A stretch of 64,000 bases of DNA from MFD09286-c1 sp963701015 (lineage in GTDB: Bacteria > Bacteroidota > Bacteroidia > Bacteroidales > DTGW01), in assembly GCA_963701015.1 (NCBI GenBank), contig OY969556.1, positions 1,860,001 to 1,924,000 of the forward strand, read 5' to 3'. Of the stretch, positions 18,540-27,069 are shown piece after piece. Each line of letters opens with the position of its first letter. Within the stretch, counting starts at the first letter, position 1. A program made the position numbers and the translations under genes. Under the pieces are notes generated by a model. The model did no database searches. It saw only the letters and a list, made by a program, of their open reading frames with translations, and was not told where the DNA came from.

Positions 18540-19238
18540 ATGACCCAAAAACAACAGGAAAAAGCTTATGTTCTGCTTTCGGGCGGACAGGATTCATTTG
18601 TGTGCCTTATTTGGGCGCTTCAGAATTTTAAAAATGCCGAAACCATAAGCATCAATTACGGTCAGCGCCACAATCGTGAATTGCATTACGCAATTGAAAT
18701 TGCGCGACATTTTAAAGTTAAGCATACGGTTTATGATATTGGTGATTTTTTTAAAGCCATGACAATTAGTACATTAATAAATGAAGGTGATCATAAACAA
18801 AGCCATCAATTGGCTTCTAACCTACCGGCAAGTTTTGTACCAAACCGTAATGGAATATTTTTGTCCATAGCTTCTAATCATGCTTATAAAAATGATGAAA
18901 AACGAATTAACCTGGTTACAGGAACTTGTGAAACCGATTATTCAGGCTATCCCGATTGTCGCGATAATTATATTAAAGCCAAACAAATTGAACTTTCGCT
19001 TGGTTTAGACAAACCAGTGAGTATTTTCACGCCTTTAATGTGGAAAACCAAATCGCAAATTTTCGATATGGCCAACGAAGCCGGCAAGTTGAAAGAATTA
19101 ATTGAATTAACCCTTACCTGTTATAATGGCAATGAAGAATTGAATTCCTGGGGAAGAGGTTGTGGAAACTGCCCATCTTGTTTATTACGGAAGAAAGGAT
19201 TTGATGATTTTAATAGCCGGAATTTGAAAAAAGATTGA
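18540..19238 (+). CDS. queC: 7-cyano-7-deazaguanine synthase QueC
   Basis: About 232 residues from ATG 18540; the open frame begins earlier at 18489 but would include the predicted promoter. The PP-loop SGGQDSFVCL binds ATP, GTCETDYSGYPDCRD is a QueC hallmark, and the zinc ligands are LTCYNG and GRGCGNCPSC near the end. QueC converts 7-carboxy-7-deazaguanine to preQ0 using ammonia and ATP. It starts an operon with queE, queD and queF. Confidence 0.96.
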   Translation: MTQKQQEKAYVLLSGGQDSFVCLIWALQNFKNAETISINYGQRHNRELHYAIEIARHFKVKHTVYDIGDFFKAMTISTLINEGDHKQSHQLASNLPASFVPNRNGIFLSIASNHAYKNDEKRINLVTGTCETDYSGYPDCRDNYIKAKQIELSLGLDKPVSIFTPLMWKTKSQIFDMANEAGKLKELIELTLTCYNGNEELNSWGRGCGNCPSCLLRKKGFDDFNSRNLKKD

Positions 19239-19252
19239 TAAAATTATAGTAA

Positions 19253-19954
19253 ATGAATGAAACCAAATTTTATATTTCCGAAATATTTCAATCGATTCAA
19301 GGTGAAGGGAATTTTGTTGGCATAAATAGTTTGTTCATTCGTTTGCAATTTTGCAATTTAACATGCACCTGGTGCGATACAAGATATACCTGGAATGATA
19401 AATCGGGAAAATACGAGGAAAAAAGCATTGAAGAAATAAAAAATATTATTGCAAACCATCCTTCGTATCATATCATTTTTACCGGAGGAGAACCATTGAT
19501 TCATCAACTTGACGACCTGATTGTACCGGGTAAAAAGTTTCATGTTGAAACCAACGGGACTATTATTCCTACCGAAGCTTATGAAGTAAAAATTGGTGAA
19601 AAAAAGTTGACAAGAAAAGCAATGAAAGCCAATTCAATAAAGGATTTTAATTTTGTGGTTTCTCCAAAACTTAGTAATTCAAGACAGAAATTAAATACTG
19701 AAAGTTTAAATTATTGGTCGAAACAAAATAATTGTATATTTAAATTTATTGTTCAGGTTAAAGATGATTTAAACGAAGTAATTTCGTTTATTGAGAAATT
19801 TGAAATAAATAAGAAAAATGTTTATATTGGCTTAGAAGGTCATTCGTTGCAATCGCAATTACAGCCATTGTTGGTTGATGAAATAATTGCATCAGGTTTC
19901 AACTTTTCTCCTCGATTACATATAATGCTTTGGGGAAATGAAAGAGGAAAATAA
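19253..19954 (+). CDS. queE: 7-carboxy-7-deazaguanine synthase QueE
   Basis: A 233-residue radical SAM enzyme. It starts with YISEIFQSIQGEGNFVG, followed by the cluster motif CNLTCTWCDTRYTW (CX3CX2C) and TGGEPLIHQ. QueE rearranges 6-carboxytetrahydropterin, the product of QueD, to 7-carboxy-7-deazaguanine. It lies 14 bp after queC. Its insertion between residues 80 and 150 (KVKIGEKKL region) is within the normal range for the longer QueE forms. Confidence 0.96.
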   Translation: MNETKFYISEIFQSIQGEGNFVGINSLFIRLQFCNLTCTWCDTRYTWNDKSGKYEEKSIEEIKNIIANHPSYHIIFTGGEPLIHQLDDLIVPGKKFHVETNGTIIPTEAYEVKIGEKKLTRKAMKANSIKDFNFVVSPKLSNSRQKLNTESLNYWSKQNNCIFKFIVQVKDDLNEVISFIEKFEINKKNVYIGLEGHSLQSQLQPLLVDEIIASGFNFSPRLHIMLWGNERGK

Positions 19955-19980
19955 AAATTTATATATAAAGGTTTAATAAG

Positions 19981-20397
19981 ATGAAATATGCTGTATCAAA
20001 ACAATTTACATTTGAGGCTTCACATCGTTTATTGAAGGACTATTCAGGAAAATGTACAAATAACCATGGTCACTCATGGGTTATAAAGCTTACTGTAGAA
20101 TGTGAAAAACTTGATGATAAAGATATGGTTTTAGATTTTCAGGATTTAAAAGCGTTAAAAACCTGGATTGACGATGAATTAGACCATACTACCATTCTAT
20201 GGGAAAAAGATCCAATGTGTGATTATATCAGAAAATCTGGTCAGCGTATATATACAACAATCGGAAATCCGACCTCAGAGGTTATAGGTGAAATTATTTT
20301 TAACAAGGCCGTTCAACTATTTGAAAATTCGCGAGTAAAAGTTAATATGGTAGAAGTAAGTGAAACTTGCACTTCTGCCGCTCAAATTTATCATTGA
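19981..20397 (+). CDS. queD: 6-carboxytetrahydropterin synthase QueD
   Basis: A 138-residue protein of the 6-pyruvoyl-tetrahydropterin synthase fold. Zinc ligands are His in FEASHRL and the pair in CTNNHGHSW; Cys in the same motif is the catalytic residue of QueD. VLDFQDLK and LDHTTI are further signatures. It makes 6-carboxytetrahydropterin from dihydroneopterin triphosphate. It is the third gene of the queuosine operon, 26 bp after queE. Confidence 0.95.
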   Translation: MKYAVSKQFTFEASHRLLKDYSGKCTNNHGHSWVIKLTVECEKLDDKDMVLDFQDLKALKTWIDDELDHTTILWEKDPMCDYIRKSGQRIYTTIGNPTSEVIGEIIFNKAVQLFENSRVKVNMVEVSETCTSAAQIYH

Positions 20398-20421
20398 TAC
20401 TATAATTTTAAGCAACAAAAA

Positions 20422-20796
20422 ATGCAGGAATTTCAATATTTAGGGAAAAAATCAACATCGCCATCAAAGCAATTGGATACTTTTCCCACACCTCAAAATA
20501 TAACACAAGTTAAATTCGAAAGCAATGAACTAACCAGTTTTTGCCCTGTTACCGGTCAACCTGATTTTAGTAATTTAATTTTAGAATTTATACCCGATAA
20601 ATTATGTATTGAAAGTAAAAGTCTGAAATTATATTTATGGTCATTTCGCGAAGAACCTGTTTTTGCAGAATCGTTGGCAAATATAATAGCCAATGATGTA
20701 TTTAAAGCCATTTCGCCTAAATATTGCAAAGTAACTATTCAGCAGAATATCCGTGGTGGACTTCAACTTACTACAGTTGCTGAAAAGACGAAGTAA
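20422..20796 (+). CDS. queF: preQ0 reductase QueF (short, YkvM type)
   Basis: A 124-residue unimodular QueF. The catalytic cysteine lies in ELTSFCPVTGQPDFSN, and the substrate/NADPH segment follows with ESKSLKLYLWSFREEPVFAESLAN. It reduces the nitrile of preQ0 to the aminomethyl of preQ1 with NADPH. With queC, queE and queD it completes the path from dihydroneopterin triphosphate to preQ1; tgt and queA/queG must lie elsewhere. Confidence 0.96.
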   Translation: MQEFQYLGKKSTSPSKQLDTFPTPQNITQVKFESNELTSFCPVTGQPDFSNLILEFIPDKLCIESKSLKLYLWSFREEPVFAESLANIIANDVFKAISPKYCKVTIQQNIRGGLQLTTVAEKTK

Positions 20797-20817
20797 TTGC
20801 CTCATAAATAAATAAAT

Positions 20818-22056
20818 TTGGACTTATTTAAAGAACCACTCATTCAATTTAGGGTATTTAATACAAATGCCAGAAAATTAATCCTTGTAAATTTCATAAT
20901 TGGATTATTCAATCCATTTTATATAATATTTGCAAATACATTTATTTTTACAAGTTCAAAAGGTAACCTTTCATTAAATTTAATATTCAGTTGCTGCTCA
21001 TTTCTTGGCTTGGTTTTCGGATTTATTCTAAATGGTTATTTCTTACGCTACATTCATGTAAAAAGACAGCTTATAGCTGGCATTTTAATTTTATTCCTTG
21101 CAATTGTTGTTATGTTTTTACTTCCCAATGGAAGTGTAAATATTAACTGGGTAATTTTTTTAGGATTATTTTCCGGAATTGGAAACGGTATATACTGGTC
21201 ATCACGTAATTATTTAACGGTTGTAAATACCAATAATTCAAACCGTGATTTTTTTGCCGGAATTGATTTTATTTTAATAAGTGTTGGACGAATTATTACT
21301 CCATTAATTGTTGGCATATATATTGGTGAAGGTATTAAATTAGGATGGATCAGCCATCAATTTGCTTACAGATCAACACTTATTATTGCTTTCCTACTTA
21401 TAGTTTCAGCAACTTTTATATTATTACCAAGAAAATATAAAACGGCAAAGCCTAATAAATACTTTTACTTTAAGTATTCAAAATTGTGGGGCAATGCACG
21501 AAAAATGTTCTTTGTACTTGGAAGTTTCCAGGGAGCTGTAACTGCCTTACCACCGGTAATAATTATGAAATTTCTTGGAAATGAATCAGCTGTTGGTTTA
21601 TACACTTCAATTTGTTATTTTATTGCCATTACAACTGTTTATATAATAAGTAAAAAATCAAGCATTCAACACCGAAGTAAAATTTTAAAATATACTGCTA
21701 TTGCGTTAATTTCAGGAGCAATACTATTTATACTGTTGATTCATAGCAATAGCTACATGGCAACTGCATGTTTAATTGTAATACTTTTTTTAACCGAACC
21801 ATTATTTGGTTTCCCTGCCAGGGCAAGTTTTATGAAAGCATTGGATGAACTTAAATATATCGAAAACCGAGATACTTACACTTATGTTGTAGATGTTGAA
21901 ATATTTACAGGCATAGGAAGAATATCGAGTTTACTAATATTTTTTACCTTATATATATATTTACCAATATTTATAGCTTTATCAATTTATATATCCTATG
22001 TTTCATTATTACAATTAACTAATATCAGGCATTCAAAAAAGTTAAACGGATATTAG
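20818..22056 (+). CDS. MFS-like permease downstream of the queuosine genes
   Basis: A 412-residue protein with about twelve spans. The probable start is a TTG at 20818, since no ATG lies near the right place. The segment GIGNGIYWSSRNYLTVVNTNN followed by RDFFAGIDFILISVGRIITP recalls YqgE-like MFS permeases. It starts only 21 bp after queF and may be co-transcribed. Transport of a queuosine precursor is possible from position alone, but no sequence feature supports it. Confidence 0.75.
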   Translation: MDLFKEPLIQFRVFNTNARKLILVNFIIGLFNPFYIIFANTFIFTSSKGNLSLNLIFSCCSFLGLVFGFILNGYFLRYIHVKRQLIAGILILFLAIVVMFLLPNGSVNINWVIFLGLFSGIGNGIYWSSRNYLTVVNTNNSNRDFFAGIDFILISVGRIITPLIVGIYIGEGIKLGWISHQFAYRSTLIIAFLLIVSATFILLPRKYKTAKPNKYFYFKYSKLWGNARKMFFVLGSFQGAVTALPPVIIMKFLGNESAVGLYTSICYFIAITTVYIISKKSSIQHRSKILKYTAIALISGAILFILLIHSNSYMATACLIVILFLTEPLFGFPARASFMKALDELKYIENRDTYTYVVDVEIFTGIGRISSLLIFFTLYIYLPIFIALSIYISYVSLLQLTNIRHSKKLNGY

Positions 22057-22091
22057 CTAAAACACAAATAATATATAGCATCCATTTATAA

Positions 22092-22736
22092 CTATTTCAA
22101 ATTATAAAAAAATTCAATACCGCATCGGAAATCGGTATAATTTAATTTTTGCACATTATAATTACCTGTATTTGCATTTGCATAATCAAAAGCTATAAAA
22201 GGTTTATAGGAAAAATCTTCATAATACAAATTATATCCTAAACTTAATTTATAGCCCACCGTTGTTCCGGTATACCCGTCGAAACCTATTATATGAAATG
22301 CACCTCCCAATCCGAGAAATATTGATCCGTTAGTTGCAACCGGTAATGTAAAATTTGCAGTTATTCCCGGTGATACTCGCCAAAATAAGTAGGATTGAGT
22401 TTCGGTGCCGGAAGGATATTGTATAGTTATGAATTTAGGAGCCAGAGCAATATCTCCAATGGCTTGCAATCCGAAAAACCGGTTAATTTTATATCCGGCA
22501 GTAAGTGAGCCGGTGTAATTAACAAAAATATCCGATACACCCTGATTTATTGTAGCTCCATCCAATTTATTTTTAATATCCTGGTTTACATCTCCCGGAT
22601 CAAAAAATCCCATTGACATAATTCCTCCAATATAAAAATCCGATTCCGGTTCCGGTTTAGTTTGATCCTGCGCAAATGTAATTTTGCACTGAAACAATAA
22701 TAATATGGCAAAAAATGAAATGTAAAAATTTTTCAT
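22092..22736 (-). CDS. Outer-membrane beta-barrel protein
   Basis: A 214-residue protein with signal peptide MKNFYISFFAILLLFQCKITFAQ and alternating beta strands with many aromatic residues and glycines (YTGSLTAGYKINRFFGLQAIGDIAL, GLGGAFHIIGFDGYTG), ending in an aromatic-rich strand (RCGIEFFYNLK) typical of outer-membrane barrels. It is probably an eight-stranded, OmpX/OmpW-like porin or adhesin-like barrel. It converges on the MFS gene and has no functional partner nearby. Confidence 0.75.
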   Translation of the reverse strand: MKNFYISFFAILLLFQCKITFAQDQTKPEPESDFYIGGIMSMGFFDPGDVNQDIKNKLDGATINQGVSDIFVNYTGSLTAGYKINRFFGLQAIGDIALAPKFITIQYPSGTETQSYLFWRVSPGITANFTLPVATNGSIFLGLGGAFHIIGFDGYTGTTVGYKLSLGYNLYYEDFSYKPFIAFDYANANTGNYNVQKLNYTDFRCGIEFFYNLK

Positions 22737-22855
22737 TGTATTAAAATTTAGTTTGAGCCAAAATAATATTTTTTTTGAATTAAAAAAATAGCAAATAAAA
22801 ATATACCCAATGGAATTAAAATATCTCGTCTAATTTTGCAGATAAATATTATTGA

Positions 22856-24118
22856 ATGAAAAGAATTTTTTCTTCTGATGCTTTTTCGGCGGTACGTGAA
22901 CGGAATTTCAGGTTTTTTCTAAGCTACAGATTTTTCATGACAATGGCTGCTTTAATGCAGTCGGTTATAGTAGGTTGGCAAATTTACAGTTTGACTAAAA
23001 ATGTTTTATGGCTTGGCCTGATTGGTTTGGCTGAAGTAATTCCACAAGTTGGAATTTCACTATTTGCAGGACATTATATTGATTTGTGGGATAGGCGAAA
23101 AATTATTAATTATACTACATTTATTTTACTTATAGGTTCGGTTATCCTAATGATTTATAGTGTTCCATCGTTTAATGGCTATCAAAAATTTGGAGTTATT
23201 CCAATTTTTGTTACCATTTTTCTTTCGGGTCTTGCAAGAGGTATTTTAATGCCAGCTAACACAGCAATTATTGGTCAACTTGTACCCCGCGAATTATACG
23301 CTAATGCAGCCACATGGAATAGTACAGTATGGCATATCGCTGCGGTTGTTGGACCGGCAGTTGGTGGACTTATTTACGGCTTTAGTGGAATAATACCTGC
23401 TTATATAACCGTTTTTATATTTTTCTTAATATCAATTTTATTAATCATTGGCATTCGAAATGTGCCGCCATTACAAGTTAAGAATGCTGAAGAGGGCATA
23501 TTTATCAGGATTAAAGAAGGAATAAAGTTCGTATATAAAAATCAGGTACTTTTAGGAGCATTAACACTCGACATGTTTGCCGTTTTATTTGGTGGAGCTG
23601 TTGCCATGTTACCAGTATTTGCTTCGGATGTTTTAAAAATAGGCCCCGAAGGATTAGGAATTTTAAGGGCTTGTCCGGCAATTGGCGCTATCATTATGTC
23701 ATTTTACCTGATGTTTTATCCACCTATGAAAAATACCGGAAAAATTTTATTTGTATGTGTTGCAGGTTTTGGAATTTGTATGATAGCTTTTGCCTTGTCA
23801 AAAAGTTTCTTGCTTTCGGGAATACTTTTAATTTTGAGTGGAATATTTGATGATGTAAGTGTTGTGGTTCGTGGAACAATTGTTCAGGTGTTTACTTCAA
23901 ATGAAATGCGCGGAAGAGTAGCTTCCGTTAACAGTATTTTTATTGGATCATCAAATGAACTTGGCGCTTTTGAATCGGGCTTGGCTGCAAAAATTATGGG
24001 TTTAATTCCTTCGGTTATTTTTGGCGGAGTTATGACTATTATTGTAGTTGCATTATCGCTAAAATTTGCACCTGAATTACGAAAACTATCATTAAGGGAT
24101 AAAATCACTAAACATTAA
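22856..24118 (+). CDS. MFS transporter (enterobactin-exporter-like, MFS_3)
   Basis: A 420-residue major facilitator with twelve predicted spans. The N-terminus FSAVRERNFRFFLSYRFFM and the loop GHYIDLWDRRKIIN are typical of the EntS-like MFS_3 subfamily; the second repeat contains GRVASVNSIFIGSSNELGAFESG. These proteins usually export siderophores or small drugs. The following aminotransferase starts 3 bp after its stop, so they form a transcription unit, but that does not identify the substrate. Confidence 0.85.
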   Translation: MKRIFSSDAFSAVRERNFRFFLSYRFFMTMAALMQSVIVGWQIYSLTKNVLWLGLIGLAEVIPQVGISLFAGHYIDLWDRRKIINYTTFILLIGSVILMIYSVPSFNGYQKFGVIPIFVTIFLSGLARGILMPANTAIIGQLVPRELYANAATWNSTVWHIAAVVGPAVGGLIYGFSGIIPAYITVFIFFLISILLIIGIRNVPPLQVKNAEEGIFIRIKEGIKFVYKNQVLLGALTLDMFAVLFGGAVAMLPVFASDVLKIGPEGLGILRACPAIGAIIMSFYLMFYPPMKNTGKILFVCVAGFGICMIAFALSKSFLLSGILLILSGIFDDVSVVVRGTIVQVFTSNEMRGRVASVNSIFIGSSNELGAFESGLAAKIMGLIPSVIFGGVMTIIVVALSLKFAPELRKLSLRDKITKH

Positions 24119-24121
24119 ACA

Positions 24122-25276
24122 ATGCAATTTAGTTTTAATCCTTTGTTGTCCGAAATGACCCCATTTATAGTGATGGAAGTGCTTGAAAAAGCAAAGGAGA
24201 TGGAAAAGCAGGGGATTAATATTATTCATCTCGAAGTTGGAGAACCTGACTTTGAAATGCCCGAGTGTATTGCAAAAGCTGTAAAAGTTGCCATTGATAA
24301 CAATCAAACACATTATACGCATTCCTTAGGTTCACTTGAATTACGTGAAACCATTTGTAAATTTTATAAAAGTGAATATAATGTTATTGTAAATCCTGAA
24401 AGTATTGTAATAACATCTGGTTCGTCACCGGCAATTTTAATGGCATTATTATCTATTTGCAAAGCTGGCGATGAAGTTATAATTTCAGATCCGGGCTACC
24501 CTTGTTATCGAAATTTTATTTTGGCCTGCAATGCAGTTCCTGTTTCTGTGCCTGTTTTCGCTGACAATGGATTTCAGTATAAACTTTCTGAAATAAAAAA
24601 AGTAATAAGTTCAAAAACCAAAGCCATATTTGTTAATTCTCCCATGAACCCATCGGGTAATTTGGTTGATGATGACGTATTTAAACAATTAATTGAAACC
24701 GGAATTCCAATACTTTCAGACGAAATTTATCATGGTTTGGTTTATGAAGGCAGGGCAAAGTCAATTCTGGAATTTACCAATAATGCATTCGTTATCAATG
24801 GCTTTTCAAAACGCTTTGCAATGACCGGATTACGACTTGGGTATATAATTGCACCAAAAGAACATATAAGAAATTTACAAATTTTACAGCAAAACTTGTT
24901 TATTTGCGCACCTTCAATTGCCCAGGCTGGTGGAATTGCAGCTTTGGAATATGCAAAAGCCGATGTTGATAATATGCGTCAAACTTATAATGAAAGAAGG
25001 CTGTATATGTTAAAAAGATTGACCGATATGGGTTTTGAAATTAAAACAGAGCCTAAAGGTGCATTTTACATTTTTGCCAATGCCTGTAAATTTACTTGTA
25101 ATTCGTATCAATTTGCCTTTGAAGTACTTAAAAATGCCCATGTTGGTATAACTCCCGGAATTGATTTCGGATCGCAAGGTGAAGGATTTGTAAGGTTTTC
25201 ATATGCAAATTCACTAGCGAATATTGAAGAAGGATTAAACAGACTGGAAAAATATCTGCTTCAAATGAAAAAATGA
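24122..25276 (+). CDS. Class I/II PLP aminotransferase
   Basis: A 384-residue fold-type I aminotransferase of the aspartate aminotransferase superfamily. EVGEPDFEMP near residue 40, ITSGSSPAILMAL, NSPMNPSGNLV and LSDEIYHGLVYEG are present. The PLP lysine lies in VINGFSKRFAMTGLRLGYI. The substrate is unknown; related proteins act on aspartate, aromatic or branched amino acids. It begins 3 bp after the MFS gene. Confidence 0.9.
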   Translation: MQFSFNPLLSEMTPFIVMEVLEKAKEMEKQGINIIHLEVGEPDFEMPECIAKAVKVAIDNNQTHYTHSLGSLELRETICKFYKSEYNVIVNPESIVITSGSSPAILMALLSICKAGDEVIISDPGYPCYRNFILACNAVPVSVPVFADNGFQYKLSEIKKVISSKTKAIFVNSPMNPSGNLVDDDVFKQLIETGIPILSDEIYHGLVYEGRAKSILEFTNNAFVINGFSKRFAMTGLRLGYIIAPKEHIRNLQILQQNLFICAPSIAQAGGIAALEYAKADVDNMRQTYNERRLYMLKRLTDMGFEIKTEPKGAFYIFANACKFTCNSYQFAFEVLKNAHVGITPGIDFGSQGEGFVRFSYANSLANIEEGLNRLEKYLLQMKK

Positions 25277-25492
25277 GTTTAATAGAAATTTAATTTCATT
25301 ATAACTGATTAATTTATTGTCAAATAAATACTATTAAAGTTTAAAACAACTCAAAATAATTGAACTTTTTCAATTTCAATCGGTTTGAAGAAATAATTTA
25401 ATAATAAGTTTCTAGTTTTATATTATTTTTGAGGCCGTTGTGAAATTTGGCGTTTAGTTAATTTTGTGACAATTATTTTTATATTTTGAAAT

Positions 25493-26701
25493 ATGATGAA
25501 TAAGGTGGTGGAAAATATAGCAGAGGATCAGGAAATTTGTTGTTTCATGCCTAATAATGAGGGTAATTATATTCAATTACTTGAAAATTGCTATATTCAA
25601 TTGGGAAAATACTTAAAAGAAAATAATCTTTCAATCGAAAATATTTTAAAGCAGTCGATATTTGTCAATGTCTCTAAAAATAATGAATACAAAGAAATTA
25701 AGGAATTAATTTCAAAATTAAGCGAAAAATCATTTGGGAAATTTATTCCAGTAAGTATTATTCCTCAACCACCTTTACCAGGCCTGTTAATTTCAACTGA
25801 ATTTCTGATATTTAAAAATAAAAATTATTCATTAGAGCAAAAAAGCTATAAAAATATTAAATATTTGGTTTCACATTTCGATGAATTTAAACAAGTTGTT
25901 GTAAGTGGTTTAAATGTTGAAAGAAATATTACCGATTTATATCAGCAATGTGTTGGTGTGTTTGAAATGATGCAAAATATTTTACATGCTGAAGGAATGG
26001 ATTTTTCAAACGTTGTACGTCAGTGGAATTACGTTGAAAATATTGTCGGTTATGACGGAGCTGACCAGCATTACCAAATTTTTAACGATGTTCGTTCAGT
26101 ATTCTATAATAGCAGTAAATTTTCTGACGGATATCCATCGGCTACTGGCATTGGAATGAGTACAGGTGGATTTATTATTGATTTTGTGGCAATTAATAAT
26201 AATTCTATTACAAAAGGAATATCAATTAAAAGTCCGGTTCAAAGTGATGCACACCAATATACACGTGAAGTATTAGCAAAGAATACCATAAAAGTCGGTG
26301 AAAATGAAACTTCGCCTAAGTTTGAACGAGCAAAAGCGCTTGTATCGAATGGTGAAAATTGCACAATATTTATATCAGGAACAGCTTCAATTAAAGGTCA
26401 ACACTCAATATTTGAAAATGATGCTGAAAAGCAAACCCAATTTACAATCGAAAATATTCTCAAACTTATATCACATGAAAATATTCAAAAACACGGGTTT
26501 GCTGAATTTTATCAAAATTTAAAACCATTGTACTTCAGGGTATATATCAAAAATGCAGAAGATTATAGTAATGTAAAAAAGGTTTGTGATAAATTGTTAG
26601 GCAAAACTAAAATTCTATATTTACAGGCAGATATTTGCAGGTCTGAACTTCTGGTTGAAATAGAAGGAATATTCTCAAGTCATAATCAAAAGGATTTATA
26701 A
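25493..26701 (+). CDS. Chorismatase (FkbO/XanB2)-like protein of the YjgF/RidA superfamily
   Basis: A 402-residue protein. The first 120 residues form one divergent RidA-like domain, and the second half (about 150-330) has the pattern of chorismatases: RQWNYVENIVGYDGADQHYQIFNDVRSVFY, YPSATGIGMSTGGFIIDFVAI, SPVQSDAHQYTR, PKFERAKAL, IFISGTASIKGQHS and QTQFTIENILKLI. Known members hydrolyse chorismate to 3-hydroxybenzoate or 3,4-dihydroxycyclohexadiene carboxylate for pigments or polyketides. No such pathway genes are adjacent, so the product is open. It stands alone with 216 bp upstream free of genes. Confidence 0.65.
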   Translation: MMNKVVENIAEDQEICCFMPNNEGNYIQLLENCYIQLGKYLKENNLSIENILKQSIFVNVSKNNEYKEIKELISKLSEKSFGKFIPVSIIPQPPLPGLLISTEFLIFKNKNYSLEQKSYKNIKYLVSHFDEFKQVVVSGLNVERNITDLYQQCVGVFEMMQNILHAEGMDFSNVVRQWNYVENIVGYDGADQHYQIFNDVRSVFYNSSKFSDGYPSATGIGMSTGGFIIDFVAINNNSITKGISIKSPVQSDAHQYTREVLAKNTIKVGENETSPKFERAKALVSNGENCTIFISGTASIKGQHSIFENDAEKQTQFTIENILKLISHENIQKHGFAEFYQNLKPLYFRVYIKNAEDYSNVKKVCDKLLGKTKILYLQADICRSELLVEIEGIFSSHNQKDL

Positions 26702-27069
26702 ATTCTTAACTTCCAAAAAGCCTTTAAAAAATATTAAGCATTCAGTTTATGTTGCCTTTTTAACTATTTTTGAAGTTAAAATATAATAGATAATATATTG
26801 AGGCGATTGAATGTGATTCAACTTTGTAAAAAAAAAGAAACGATTTTTATTATACCTATAAATTCAATCGGATAATTTAAATCTAATAACTTTTGAAAAA
26901 CTTTCATACAAGTATGGTTAAACATAAATAGAAGAAAAAATCCACTGAATATAGGTTCGCCGAAGTGGTCTGAGAATTGAATGGCAGGCGAGGACGACAA
27001 TTAAAAATATAAGCAACTTGAAACATTGCTAATACATTAAATTTAAAAGATTAACTAAATTGTATTCGA
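26702..27069. other. Intergenic stretch without a supported gene
   Basis: This AT-rich spacer lies between the chorismatase-like gene and the tldD-like gene. A 60-codon frame on the minus strand (26818-27000) has no recognisable features. I see no terminator of high quality, no RNA gene and no repeat. Confidence 0.5.

Noticed and set aside
18489..18540. preQ1 riboswitch upstream of queC
   Set aside because: The predicted promoter lies 20 nt before the start, leaving no room for an aptamer, and no conserved loop is seen.
26818..27000. Small minus-strand gene
   Set aside because: No start signal, family, signal peptide or conserved feature; compatible with chance.
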